64,000 nucleotides of DNA from Phorcus lineatus. Its lineage: Eukaryota; Mollusca; Gastropoda; Trochida; Trochidae. The position numbers and the translations under genes were made by a program. The notes below the pieces were generated by a model. It ran no database searches, was not told the DNA's origin, and saw only the letters and a list, made by a program, of their open reading frames with translations. Position 1 is the first letter of the stretch. The number at the start of each line of letters is the position of its first letter. The stretch is taken from contig OV121082.1 in assembly GCA_921293015.1 (NCBI GenBank), positions 44,722,971-44,786,970 on the forward strand, given 5' to 3'. Shown in pieces: positions 12,761 to 27,700 of this stretch.

Positions 12761-15700
12761 GTCAGTCAGTCAGTCTGGGCAATGATTAATTGAAAAATGA
12801 TCAGCAACTTACATGAAAATATTGCGGCTTCTTGATTCAAACAAGTCAGTGACAAATGGATCTGTACCTGCTAAAGTGTGTTTTCTTGATTTATTGTTGA
12901 GCAGACAATATGTAGTGTTCTGTCTTATTCAAGGGTAAATCAAAAAGTTTGTGGAATAAGCATGAAACAATCCACTACTTTTAAATAATCAATAAACCTA
13001 GAAAGCACTCTTTTTTGTAGCTAGTGACAAAATCTTACCATCCGTAAAGTTGTTTTTAAGATGTCTTATCCCAAAGTGCAGGAGGGTGAAGAAACAGGAA
13101 AAATTAATGATTTTGAATAGCCTGCAGTCATCAAGTATTTGTTCAGGAAAGGAATGTCTGCACAGGAGTTCCATTATGGCTTGGTTGATACATTGGGTGA
13201 TGACTCCAAGTAGGAGAAATTAAATGTGGCCGGCATAATGTTGAAGATGATGCCAGGTCCAAAGCAAACTGTATTAGCTTGCCAATTCCCCACCCCCCAA
13301 AAATGCAAGTAAGGACCATCTGCTGATATGGTGATGCCTCCATATTTTGGGATATTCACGCTATCATCAAAATAGATTACGTACAGAAGGGCCAAACTAT
13401 CAAAGGGGCATAAATTGAGGCAAGAAAGGGCAGCCATCAAGGCCAAGCGTCAAGGGAGGCTCAGTGCAGGAGTGCTGCTTGTTCTGGAAAATGTTCCCTT
13501 CCACACAGCACGATTCTGTCACTGCCATGACCATTGCTCTTTGAATTTGATCCACATCAAGCCTACTCCCCAGATTTGGCACCATTAGACTCCTTCCTAT
13601 TCCCAAAATTGAAGAACCATTTACACATTTACATGGATGCATCGTTGCTGATAACAACAGCCTGATTACTGCTGTGGAAAGATTTCTCGAGACCCAGGAT
13701 GCAGATTTCTACAAGAATGGCATAATGAAGCTCGAACATAGCTGGTCCAAATGTATTGGTGTCGGTGGAATCTATGTTGAAAAATAGCAAGCAAAAAGTG
13801 ATACTTTGATCTTGTTTTCTCTGTCATTCTACGAACTTTTATATTTACCCTCGTATTTCTTTTTATTACTCAACCTGATAAGATACCATAGTGTAATATT
13901 CAAATTTGAGCAATACTCCTGCATGGTCTCCATCGTGACGTTACAATGTTAACACCTCATATACACAATGGCAGCCATGTCGCAGATATGGTACTTTAGG
14001 TACACTGTACACTGATTTATGTTGACAATAAATAAACAGAAAACTAAATTCCTTTCTTTGAAAAATTTCTTTTTTATCAAAGTAGTGAATGATTGGTATA
14101 AAACTTGCTGTCACTTGTTTTTTACAAATCAACTCGTTTAATTTTTTTAAAAAGGATTAAATAGAAGTAAGTATCCTCTATGATCAATTACTCATGGACG
14201 CAATGCACTGTTATATTGATGTGACAGGATTTAAAAAATAGATTAGTACAGCTGCTTGTATGACTTCACATGAAGTGTGCAGTTGAGAAGTCACAATGAT
14301 AAATGACTTTCACAGTTGTACAGAAAATGGTATTAAATATTTATCATTAGATTAGGTATCATGATATCACAAATATTGTAACACTTCTTGAAAGTCTTTT
14401 CCATTTATTGTCCAGATTAATCTTTGCAGCTTCAAAAGAATCTATTAATGCTTATGATCAAATGTAAACTTGAAGGTCAGTAACAGAAACTTTGCAAAAC
14501 CTTGGGTGTCCTTCTGATAAATTTGTGTCAAACTTCCTATTTGTTGATTCTGTTGTCTTAATAATCAATTAAGTAAACAATGATGTCTTGATAGTTACTC
14601 TAAGCAGACAGTTAGGTGCCACTGTGTGTTGAACACAATAATTACAGGAATCCCTTTTATTGATTGAGTTGCATTTTGTCTGACAGTAGATTTAATTAAA
14701 TGTGTCAACATGTTCTCTATTTGACATAGTTATTTTTTGGTCAAAGATAATTTGACATCTAGCTGACAATGTGTTATCTATGATAATGAAATATTTTGCC
14801 TCATATAATAATAACCATTTGCTGCTCAGTTTAACAACTAGGGCAATTGTCTTTAAGTAAATATTTAACATAACTTCTTAGTTTACAAATGTATGACTGG
14901 CTGCAGTTACCTTCAGTTATACAGCTACCATATTTTGTGTTTTTGCTAAGTTTAACTGGAACTATAATTTGTTTTAGATATATATGTATTGATTATAAAC
15001 TATAAGATAGGCTATAATGAAATTAGGGGATGCAATTCAGTGGTGACTTGTTTTGGTTGGTTTATGCTTAGTTTAGGTTTATACATGGTTATGATGGTAA
15101 CGAACAATAACTTTTGTCATTGAAAAGCAGGCCTACCGAACTATACTGCCTCATTTTACAGGAAACATGTAAATGTCCTCATTAAATGTTGAAATAGCAG
15201 CATAAATCTTTTTCCTCTACTCAGAAACAGTAAGAGATTCAACATTAAACTTGAAACTGGAACCAATAGCCACATGGATGCATATATAGAAGAAGCACAC
15301 TCTACCGTGATTTTACATTTACAAGTCTGGACAGAATCCAAGTACTTTTCCCTCACTCCTTTCTATCATTCTTAATTGATTAATCTGAAATCAAATTTTG
15401 TCACACTTTTGGGTACATTTGTTTAATTTTCAATTCATTTGTATTATGGTTATGTATATTTTTGGCATTAAAACACATTTTGTACGCAAGACGAGTCATG
15501 ATTTCCCAAAAATGTTTTTTTCATGTCCCACAAATACACATACATGTGTGGTGTAGGTCAAAGTTATTGTAGACTGACATGTTGCTGTATCAAATTTTTA
15601 TTTTTTGGTTTCCCATTTTTGGATGCATCTTATATTCCTTCTGTGTCAAGGTATTATATTACATTGTATTCATGTTTTCTGCGCAGTGGGAAAGTTGTGT

Positions 15701-18700
15701 TTAGTAAGCTTGAAAAGGTTACTAAGGTAACATAACATTTTCCCAATCAACTTCTTTATCAAAATCCTGAACTTTGATGATTTGTCTTCTTTTACCTCCA
15801 ATTTATCTGTTCCAAGCAGAGATAAACATTGGTTTATTAATCCCTTGATGCAACAAACCAAATCAAATTACACTGACCTCCCATGCAAATTTGTCTCTGA
15901 AACACATACAGCATTTTCTCTGTACCAGAAGCTGATCAAAAGACTTGTTTCCCTAGGGTCTCTTGAGTTGTCTGTTTAAATAGTGATTGTATGATTAAGT
16001 TCAGAGGTAATTTATTTGGTATTTGCCATCAGGTAGCTTAGGGGTTTGGAAATGTTAAAGTAAAATGGTTCAGGTTTAACTGTGCTTTCATGCTTATAGC
16101 GATGTAATGATGTCTTTAACTTTTTGGACAGAAACAGATTGTTTTCACATCACACACATGCATCATTGTTAAAGGTTGCAACAAAGTTAAGAATTTCAGG
16201 ACAGATAGAAAGGCGATTCCGTTCCAAAATAGAAATGATAGAGCAGTATTTAGATAAACCATGAAATTGATTATTTTCCATGATTTTATCTCATGGTTGC
16301 ATTGATGTAAAGAATTCAATAATTTGAAAGTTAATTCTGTGTCCAAAAAGAAATGATTTAACGGATGAGAACAAGTGTCCTTTTGTCCCATCGTTTAAAT
16401 TGTTGGAATAAGAATGTTATGCTCAATATATGTGTGTAACAACTATTATGTTTCTGGTCTTGTTGGTTTTGTTATGTAAATGAAATGCTTTGTCAGCATT
16501 TATCAGGTTCTTGATGTTAATGATTAGTGGGAATGTAGAATGAAGTTTTAGTTCAAGCTGACGCCTGCAGGATTCATACATGGCCATAGTAAAATTGCCT
16601 TTTAGATTTCTTCTTGCAATAAAACTAGCCGCCATGATAAGTGTCAAATTATGTAAGTGACATTAAAGCCCAAATTACTTCAACTCTTCTCAGTTTGGGC
16701 TTTGATTAATAAAAATGTCCATATTGACTGTGGTATGTCAATTACAGAGTCTTTCCAATACATTGCATCCATTCTTCAATAAGAGGTGTTACCATACCAT
16801 CATACAGCTCTTGACAAGACGCAGAGTTGTTTAATTTGATTACTCGGTTTACTCTTGTGAGAAAATGTTTTTTCCTTGGTCCATATTATTCTATATCAAT
16901 ATTTTCATTTGCCAGTCATCATTCTTTTGTTAGGAAGATAGAGTTGAATAATTGATCAATCTGCTATTCTATCTTTTTATTGATTGACATTTGGCTTGAA
17001 CACTTTTGTAATAGATTGGAAGTAAAATGTTGTGTTTCTGTATTCTGTAACAGTATATGTCAGTCCATTGTTATATAACTAAAGAGCCGTGAGAATAATA
17101 ATCAGAGGAAAATAGCAGCAAATATGACTAAGGTAATTTGTGAAACACTTGCACTAAATATAAAAATGTTTTTTTTGGATATAAAATATCTCAAACATTT
17201 TGGTCAGAAAACTTTTTAAGGATATATTTTCCTAGCCTCTGTTCTCATGGTTAGGATAACAATGTACTTTATGGATTCTGGCTGGCTGTGAATTGGATCA
17301 TTCATTGGTGAAAATAGAAATAGGTATGGTCTAGCCTGATGTAACATATTCCTGATAAAATTGCCCCCTACTTTCTCCTCTCCCTCAGTCAGTCTCCATT
17401 ACTGTAATTACTCTTTCCTTTTATTGGGTCCAGATTAGAAAATTGATAATAGAACATACACTGTGGTGTAATCAGGCACCCTTTCTCTTTCATCTTGCAT
17501 GTCCTGGTCCCGTTCTGGACCTCTAACTACCATACTGCTAATCTATTGATGCACAATATGGTCATCAAGAAGGTGCTAACTCGGCACATACAGCCATAGC
17601 ACTTCCATTTATTGCTCAGCATTGTGCTGTAAGCCTGATAGGATTGTGGACAGGTCATTCTATTGGACTCTGCCGATGACATATTGGTCTTGTCAGGGTT
17701 GCTGGTTCAAGAAATGGTTCCATCTATATGTTGTATGCTGCTTCAAGGGTAATCTGTCTGCATTCTTGAGTCCCATTTAAATACTCATGTTTGTCATTTG
17801 TAAAATAATCTGTACATCATACCAAGTTATATAATATACTTAATCAGAAAAATATTAGTCCATGTATTTGACACTATTTCCGACGCTAATGGTTTAAACT
17901 TTACCCAAGCGACGCTAAACAGAAACTGACTCATTCAGTTTATCTTTATATAAGCATACTCAAAGCGCAGAAATTAAATTATTAATCCACAGGAATAGTA
18001 CTTTAATTCCGTCTTTTAAGTGCCTCAGGTAAAGGTATATATCCATACTTTCCTGTGTTTAGGTACCCATTTGTACAGCTGTGAAAACTTTGTGTGATTT
18101 CGATGAATTGTCGATTCCAAACCCAGGCCAGATTTAAGCATGCTAACCACTTCACCACAGTGCTCCAATTTGTTAACTCCTTGTGTATATTACTTATATT
18201 ATATTTCTTGTATGTAACTTATGTGATTGATGTACTAAGGGGATATTGCTTAAGTTGTTTGCATATGTTAGTAATAAGGAATACTGCTTCAATTGTACTC
18301 GGCCTGAAGTGGTACAGTTCCTGTGTAAACCCTTGTCTATGTTTGTTTTCATCAAATCTTGACATCAACATACCAAATAGATATGTCATATGTATCAACT
18401 TCTTTTCCTTCTTGTTCCGGTTGATATTGAATTTCTATTTTGTCATTTAACCATTTTGATACTCTCTGGGGCAGGATAGCGCAGTGGTTAGCGTGTTCGG
18501 CTTTGGATCAGGAGGTCCGTGGTTCGAATCCCGCCAGGGGCTCGGCAACTTTGTCTGCAGTAGAGAACTGTTCTACATGCAGTCAGATTTATGTGCAATG
18601 CTACACTGAAATTCAGCGCAATACCACCCATGGTTCGCTAGTTCCAGCTGATGCTCGCAGGTTTCACCGTAATGCATAGCCACAATGGTGTTGCAGGCTT

Positions 18701-21700
18701 TCTCCCTGCAATTATACTAGCAGCCGCGATATAAGTGAGGTAACCTTGAAAGCGGCGTTAAACACCAACTCACCTCACCTCACCTTGATACTTTCCTTTC
18801 TTTTCCAAATGATAACTTTTCAGATATCACAAGTTTGTGAATTTATGTCCGTAGGCTGCTATCAAGTCTTAACTTATCATCAGATACATTATAGAAATGC
18901 ATTTTATGCATGTTTTTAACACCTTTTACAGACATTTAGAACTATTATATTAACTTATGGTCAGCTTAGAATCATGATAGTCCATTGGAACTAACTAAAT
19001 CTGGTGTTGGAGATTGATTAACTTGGCAATCAAAATGTCAAATCCTAGAGCTTCAAGTGCAAGTAAATGTATTCTAATGGAACAACCAGCTGTTGTATTC
19101 CCTTGCTTATTCCAGTTTCCTATTAAGAACGTCTGTGAGCTTTCAAGCATAAAGACCAAGAGGCCTTGACATAAAACTATCAATATGGAGAAGGTAGGAT
19201 GTAGTCTGACAATAATGGCTGTTTGGAAGACAGTTCTATACTCGAACAGTCTGGAACCAAGTTTGGTATAGGAGGATGTCACTGACATAATGTATCAGAT
19301 TAGACCTTGAGGGCCGGTATTCAAGCTTGGTAAGGGAACATTATGTGACCCAACAAGTTAAGAGATCGATTGTAGTCCTTTTCCAGGATTTGCTGGACGT
19401 AGTGGATGCTAAATCTGTCCCAACTGAGTGCCAGCGTCGTTAATAATTGCTTATAGCTCTTCACCTGAGACGATGACATTAGTTTGCCCATAGCCTCAAG
19501 ACAAAGGTTTTAGGAAATGGGTTGCCAATCTCCTTCCTGTCAAAAGCCATCATTTTCTCTTTAGCTATTATGGAATCAGTTACCTCGCATTTAATGACGG
19601 ATTATTCAGTTAGTGCCATGCTGTATAAATAGAATCATGAGTCTTCATTGAGAAGGTGGGTATAGTCTGCTGTTGTGTAGTTAGAGGAATATTTTCATCA
19701 GATGCACTGAAATGTGAATTGCCTGCATCTTATTTACTCAATGAATTCAAGATTCATTTTCCATTCGTCTAAGTCAATATTTACATTCCAATTACTTTAA
19801 GTCAAAGTGGATATTAATGGATATCCATCAGTAAGGGACATGGTTTATGGTCAAGGCAATCATGGTTAAGTGAAGAATTTCCATGTCTAGTGAGGGCTAT
19901 GATAGCTAGCTTCTCCACTGAAAGACGACCAGGCTTATTTTGTGCCTGAATGAAGCCTGGTGTAAATCAGCCAGAGTCTCGTAGCTTTACGATTGTCGTG
20001 GGTCTCTTCAACTGCTTGAGTTGGGCAGTGCAAACTATTAGCTCAGTAGATAGGGCACAGAAGGCAGGCATGTATTCCATCAGATGACTATGATGAAAAA
20101 CACTGTTAGCAAATGACCATCTATTGTGTGCTTTCGACAACCTGCTTCTTGGATATTATATAGTTATCTGCTGAAAGTGTGCTTGATACATTACATGTTG
20201 TAGATCTTTCTCTTAGTTGACACATACAACATATGACAAATAAGTTTACATGACAGTATGGCAATATACAAACATTTCATATCAATTAACATTTCCCACC
20301 AATCTGCCTCGATGTTAATAAAGCCAAGTCATTAACAATCAATTCAAACACACGGGAAAGTATCGTTGCCTTACAAAATATACGCTTCAGCTAGAAAGAC
20401 CTAGAAAGACTCAACAACAAGTATCGTAGAGAGAGAGATTTAGGTTTGTGTTCCCCTCTCATTGTGTACCGAATCAATAAAGAAGAATCTAACTGAAACC
20501 TTCTCTACAGTGAGCAGAGCTCTATAGTCCTACTCATTTGTTACTGTGTAGGTCTTCTCTGTGTCAAGCCTAATGTAGTGAATATTGTATGAGTTCCAAT
20601 GTCATACTATCTTTATGACATAAGTACTTAAATGTTGCTGTTTCTGAAGGAGAAATACATTGTTCTTTTTGTCATTAAGTAGTGATGTTTAGGTGAATAC
20701 GCTGATATCTAATTCCTATTTCTTGATTAACCTAAGAACATGAGCTGCCCTATACAATAGCATCAATCTAAAAAAAGTAAATAAATGGAGATGTATCCTG
20801 TAAAGCAACGAGGATAGCATTAGCAATACTGCAATGATAAAATAGTTGATAGATTCAGATGCATCCTGTAAACCAAGACATTGCAATAGCAATACTGCAA
20901 TGATGAAATAGTTGATAGATGCAGATGCATCCTGTAAAGCAAGATAAAGCAATAGCAATACTGCAATGATGAAATAGTTGATAGATGCAGAATCACCCTG
21001 TAAACCAAGAAATAGCAATAACAGTACTGCAATGATAAAATAGTTGATAGATGCAGAATCACCCTGTAAACCAAGAAATAGCAATAGCAATACTGCAATG
21101 ATAACACAGTTCACCTTGTGTTACATATTGTAGAAGGGAATGACCTGAAGTAATGAGTTTGAAGATCAATGAAATCGTTTTATTCTGCTCAATGTCAGCT
21201 TACACATGCATAAGGTCTGTCTTCAAAATATCAAACAATCTAGCTTGAATGGCATGAGGCACCTTTGGCCTTTTCATTGACATATAATGAATAGGAAGTA
21301 TATTGACAAATCTTGCAGAAAAGCTAGAATAACTTTGATAGAAAAAAATCTCCCTATGTTTAGCACAAAATAGTTAGGTTGACAAGTATTTGGTGTGAAG
21401 TTTGGTCTTGACAGAGCATTTATGAAACACATACAATACGGGAGAAATATGTATTTATGAATAAATGGTCACATGCCATCTGACATTTTATCATGACACC
21501 ATGGTTTAGATGAAGACGGAAATTTACAAGTCTTCCTATCAAAATCGTTTAACATGAGTCAAAGAATGTTTGATTTATTTATCTTCTAGAATCATTCTGG
21601 TATTGGTTAAACCTGAATACTTTTAACAACTGCCATTGAGTTTTTTACCTGTGACTTCATTTTGCATTTTGATCTTAATCAGCATGTCATTGACTTTATA

Positions 21701-24700
21701 ATGTCATAGTATTGTCATCTTTGTTCTTGGTGGCATCATTTTGACAATCCAATTGTAACAATTAATGACACTTGATCAGAAACAGGCTTATCTAATGTGG
21801 AATTCATTTTAGTTTTCACAATTGTATATCCAATACATTACTTATTGGCAAGCCATTAATGTTGTGATTGACTGGAGACAATAATTCTACTGTAGAATAA
21901 TGAGATGATAACACACAACTGGCTGATACATCTCCATATTCAGTGGCAGCTTGGTGACACTTTATTACTTATGGCACGGTAATCATGCCAATAATAAGGT
22001 TTTATTACCGATAGGTAGATATCTACATCATAATGTAGTAAAGTCAAAATGTCATTTTTATTATCATATTTTTATCATAATGACATATTGATGTTATTTT
22101 TAAATAAGTTATAGATTTCGTGATATATGATTATCATTAATATCTCTTTTCCTGACTAAAAAGAATAAACTAGCTCTCTCAAAAGACAAAAATGTTTATT
22201 GACACATCATATTGGACAAAGATAGGAAATATATGATTTTTATAATAATAAATGATGATCTGTCTATGCATTGACCATTCTGATTAAATATCAATCTGAA
22301 AAATTCCAATATCGAAATCTATCTTTCTCCTGTGTATTTAACCATCAGTAACTCAAAGCTATATGACTTTTTGATACTTTCCCCTTCCTGGTGTGACGGC
22401 TTCCTCACCGACACATGATGCTCTGTTCACCAGCTTATGATCTATGGGCCAATGCTCTCTACAGCTGTGACTTCAATCAATGTTCTATTTTCCATATCTG
22501 TCCTTAAATCTCAAACAACCACACTGATATATTTTTTATATTATTTTTAGTGCTGTGCTAGGGAAACATCTGTCTAATTTTGTTTGAACTTAGCAAATTT
22601 TTAGTTGTCCTAGTATGATTTTGCAACTTGCCATTCTTTTCCAATTTTTAAGATATATAGATAGTATTTATGGTATCACTACAATGCATATCAACCATGG
22701 GAGTATTTCTGCTCTTTTTAAATATTAGCCAGTGGGGAGAAAGGATAAATGTTCATGCAATGACTTTTAGGTCTCACCTTGCTCAAGCGTATATAGTATA
22801 AATATTCTTGCAGTGGTTTTTAGGCCTCTGAACTTTGCTCAAGTGTATGCTTCAAAAATATTAGCCACATTGATACAAGCATAAATATTCTTGCAGTGGC
22901 TTTTAGGCCTCTGAACTTTGCTCAGGTGTACACTTGGAAAATTTTAGCCACTTAGATTTTATGTCCTTGCAGTGGCTTTTAGGCCTCTGAACTTTGCTTA
23001 AGTGTATGCTTAATTTTTTTTAGCCACTTTGATACAAGCAAAAATATTCTTGCAGTGGCTTTTAGGCCTCTGAACTTTGCTCAAGTGTACGCTTGAAAAA
23101 TATTAGCCTTTGGGATATAAGGATAAAAGTTCTTGCAGTGGCTTTTAGGCCTATGAACCTTGCACACGTGTATGCTTGGAAAAAATTAGTGATCAGCATA
23201 TAAAGAGAAATGTTTTTGAAACTGCTTCAAATGTCACCTATGCTCCTTGAGAAGAGGTATTTCAGTGCAACATTCAACATAACCAGATTTGAAAGCGTAG
23301 AGATTATTCCCTGAATTGTCTGGGAGAAAAGGAGACTCGGGAATGACTCCATTGCATGATGACAGGGAGGTGAGGAGAATCAGATGATTAGCTTATCTGT
23401 AGAGGCTGTATTACCAGCAGGATGTTATCTCAGTGTTGACACATCGTGGGTGTTTCATGCTTTCATCATTATTAGTTCAAAGCAGTTGACATGAAAGTGG
23501 ACTTTATTTTTTGAAAATAATTACAATGATTGCAAGTTTTTATCAGTGGCAGCTTTGATGATTTGATGAAACTAAATCGGAATGATGAATAAAGGTTGTT
23601 TGTACTGTTTTGTTTTGGAAATAAATATAAAATTGTCGAAAAATATAAAGTTTCTCTCTATTGACCTAGGTTTTCAACACTGAATAAGATTAATATTTCG
23701 TGTAATTATGAATTCAGCTGTGCAATTATCAGTTTTGTTGATTAATTACAATTTAGGAATACTTTTATTATAAAAGATATTTCTTATTTCATGCAGTTGC
23801 CTACCTTAGCTTAGCAACAAAGATACATGGAAGCAATTCAAGAAAAACACAGAAAGTATGTAAATTTATCAAGCCTCAAATGATAATAGCCTGAATAGAA
23901 TATTAATCCTGAAAATTGAAGCAAAGTCTGATTAATATCAATAGTTCATCAGGCAGTGTAGTGTTTACATTTAGTTCAAGTGTTGATAATAAGGCATGAA
24001 ATGCAATGCAGTGTCATTGGATTATTAGCACTGATATAGCAGTAAAAGTATTGAACTGGTAAAAATATGCACATTTAGTCATTAGATCACACACACATTC
24101 TGTCGATTATTCACTAATTGGAATCTTTACGATTGTATCAAAAGTTGGAAATTAGCTGTTACTAAGCCAATTTGTATAACAAAATGTAAGCAAATCTTCA
24201 TGTTTTAAAAATGGAACAAAATTTATACAATTACACTTGGGTATACCAACAATTACACATAATACACGGTTATTTTATTTTACAATATGCATCAAATTGT
24301 TCTTGTTTGATATAAATGCAAAACTTGGAGACTTAGCAAAACATTGACAGTCAATTATTCAGTTAAATATGAGTTATAGCAGCCATTGTAATTTGTTTCG
24401 TTGATATTGAGGAATATTTACTTCGTGACCACTATTCTGCTTTACATTCTGTGTCTGCATACTGTCATAGTCAAATGTCGAGGTGTGTCTATCATTCACA
24501 GCAATAACTCTTACAGCGAGGAGTGAAAACCAATTCCTCAGTGAATTGGTGATGGTAAATGTATTGCAGGGTCCTTGACCAATGTATGAATATGCTTTGA
24601 CAGTTGGCAGATCAGCACACACATTCACAAACTCTAATCAGGCATGTACACACTGAGCTCAGGTATGGAGTAGATCTGATTGAATTGCTCCAGGCAGGTT

Positions 24701-27700
24701 TTCATTCTCTATTCTTATCAAGGTCATGCTTAGTCAGCCCTATACAACGGCAGCATTATTCAAAGGTTCTTGAACATGAGATTGTCAAATATATCCATAA
24801 GATAACTGTGGTTTGGTTGTTCCAGTGAATGCTCATTGGTTTGACCCGATTTTTGACCTTATTGGGAACAATTAATGTGACTAACAATAAAAATTGTCAT
24901 ATTGGATTCCCTGCTTATTCATATTAACTTACTTCACCTAACCTTGACTTGTCTCTCCTTGCCTCATTTCATTTTGCCTCCTGATCTCTCTAGTCCCTTT
25001 GTCTTGCTTACCTTGCCTTGTGTCTTTTCCCCCAAAATCCCCTCACCTGGCTTCACCTCACCTCACATAACCTGACTGCATCTCACCTAACCTCACCTTG
25101 CCTTATCTCCCATTCTTTCACCTCACCTTGTCCCACTTTACCATATTTCACTGTCTTAACTTGAAGGTTGCTTTAAAGCATTCCATTTAACTGTTGGACA
25201 TAATCCATCCATTTATGAACTGAAAAGAAACAACCTTTGACCGCCTCGTCGAGCACCACAGCAGTATGTCTTTCATCAGAATGTCTCCATCAAACCTTTA
25301 CCTCAATAATCATCAGAGAAAATGCAAATTTGTCAGTCAAAGTTATTCTAATGGTCAGAAACACAAACTGTTTGATCTGATTTTGTTTCAATAAAACCAT
25401 CATGTAGTTAATGAACATACTCCATTAGAACCTTGAATGTTCTTTAGTCTGGTGAGTTACCCCTCCTCCGTCTCCACCCACAAACGGAAATTAAAACCAT
25501 CACCAGGTTTTCAGTGCTGATCAAGGGAAAAGCCATGGTACTGGAGGAGTATCAAAAGAGCATTTAATTGGACGATTACATATTGATTCTGTGGTTCACC
25601 AACTTTGGGGAAAAGACCAAGGATTTGTATGGCTGACCCAGTCACACATCTGTTGCAAGTGCAATGATATATCAGTCATGCTTTAATGTACTTTCTTATT
25701 TTAAGTTATTGTGTAATTGTTCCATGTTTGTTTAGTTTGTTGTGACTCTTGAGCCTCTCACAGTTTTCTATTTGGGCATATGGCCAACAGTTTTGGAATT
25801 TTTTATTCCGCACTTGCAAACAGCATCTAAGGGCCTTTGTTGAATATCCTCATATCATAAGTTTGATGTTTTTTTTATGTCAAATAGTTTTGTTTACTTA
25901 TGTTAAAATGTAACAAATGAATAAATTTCAGTATATCTTCATGCCAACTCCTTTGTCAGATGAACAGATATTTTTCGACAATTTGCCAAGGAATAACTCA
26001 TGTCAACTCATTCACTGGCTATAACTTAAAGCTTGCTGCTAAGCAGTAGAACTAGTGAATAGAGTGAAGTCTTCTTAAGGTTCTCATTGGTACTAATTAA
26101 GTAATAAAGAATATAGAGGATATCTATCTTTTATTGTACGATACCACATCTATTTCAATTAGAAAGGTAAAAAGGTTATATTTTCAAGAGTGGTGCAACG
26201 ATGAGTGAAAAACTAACATTTCAAACTGGAGACAATTTTGGAATTTCATCATCATGTTAAAAGAAATTCTAAAAGAAAAGCTAAAAGAATTTTCTTTCAT
26301 GAATGATTCTTTGACTGTTAAGATTACAGAAAAACCCACATTTGTAATGCATTAGTGTTGATCATGGAAGCAATGTGTTACAAAACCCATCAACATGGAC
26401 TTAATCTTTGTATGAGCTAGGACACTTATAGGACGTTTTTATGTTTGCTTTAGCAACTCTCAGACGAGGATGTGACGTGTTTCAATTGATTCACGGAAGT
26501 CTCCCCTTGTACTTATTGTTCTAATGACAAGATCAAGCTGGGTCCAGTGTCTGAAATGGACAATGAGGTCATGTGTGCTGGCCATTGATCATTCAGGAGA
26601 CAGTGGTCAATTCTTGTAGACAACTTAGAACTAAAGGGTTGATTCTTGCCTGGTAACCACTGTCCACCTGAGCCTAGAAAGCTCTTGTAGCTCTGTGATA
26701 GTGGCAAGCTCCTCCATTCATTCTTTAAGACTTGAAGACTATCCTATTGCTAAAGGAAATTTGGAAATCCAGTCCCTGGTTCCTTAGGGTTCTGTGATTT
26801 GGGCGTCTTGACTTTTAATGAAGAGGTCTCAAGTTTGAACCTTCTCAACAATGGCAAATCAGGAATGTTGTGTTTTATAGGAGACAGATATCGGTTGCTC
26901 TAGTGACTATAGGTTTAGCAATGGGTTGGAGCTCCTCATTTCTAACCCTGTCAACTTCAGTAAATATACAGCTGAAGTGTACCAATAAGTACTGAAGAAT
27001 ATTTGAATTCTTAACCTGTAATACAACACCATATCAATTAATTACTTTGGAAAATGAACTTTTGTATATGAAAGAGGTTAATATATATATGTATGTATTA
27101 CAAAATGAATTTTCAATTCAATGGCTTGTTTGCCAATTTTAAATCTTTGATGACACTCATTGAACAACAACTAAGACACTAACTGCCAAATAACTAGATG
27201 CTACCACAGAAACTGACACGTACAAATTTCTTGAAGAGCCGGAGTTAAAGATTGGACATTCAAAAAAAGTAGTGACTTGTAATTCCCTCCTTGTTATTGG
27301 AGTAAATCTTGCTACTCGCATGGCAATATTGTAGGCCAAACAGTAAATATGCAATCTGTATGTAATCAGCCCAATTCAGTTGAACTGCCTGAAGAAGAAC
27401 AAATGAGAGGTTGTCGGTGCGGCCTTCAGGAACAATAAGGATTTATTAGTGGATTGAGTCTCATACATGGCTTCCTTAATCAATATTGTCATTTGTATTC
27501 ATGACACTTCCTCAAGGAAGAGATGGCTTTGATTTGTTTAAGATCGCTGCTTTCCTCAGCCTCTGCCCTTGAGGTGATAGCGGCCAATTGTTCTCTTTCT
27601 AGTATTTAAGTGCTCATAAACCAGTTGGGATTTATGATGGTTAGCTCCAGCTTGATGAAGGATTGTTTGTGGACGCTATTCAGGTTGGATTAAGTGCAAG

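Noticed and set aside
18471-18545. tRNA gene
   Set aside because: Box A and box B are present, but the tRNA-like part is fused to a SINE body and tail, flanked by a target-site duplication, and repeated elsewhere.
18440-18679. 79-codon forward ORF
   Set aside because: It lies across the SINE head and body.
20716-21114. 132-codon minus ORF with membrane-like repeats
   Set aside because: By-product of the 66-bp minisatellite.
24374-24628. 84-codon minus ORF with protein-like text
   Set aside because: No recognised family, splice context or second exon; kept only as a note in the intron entry.
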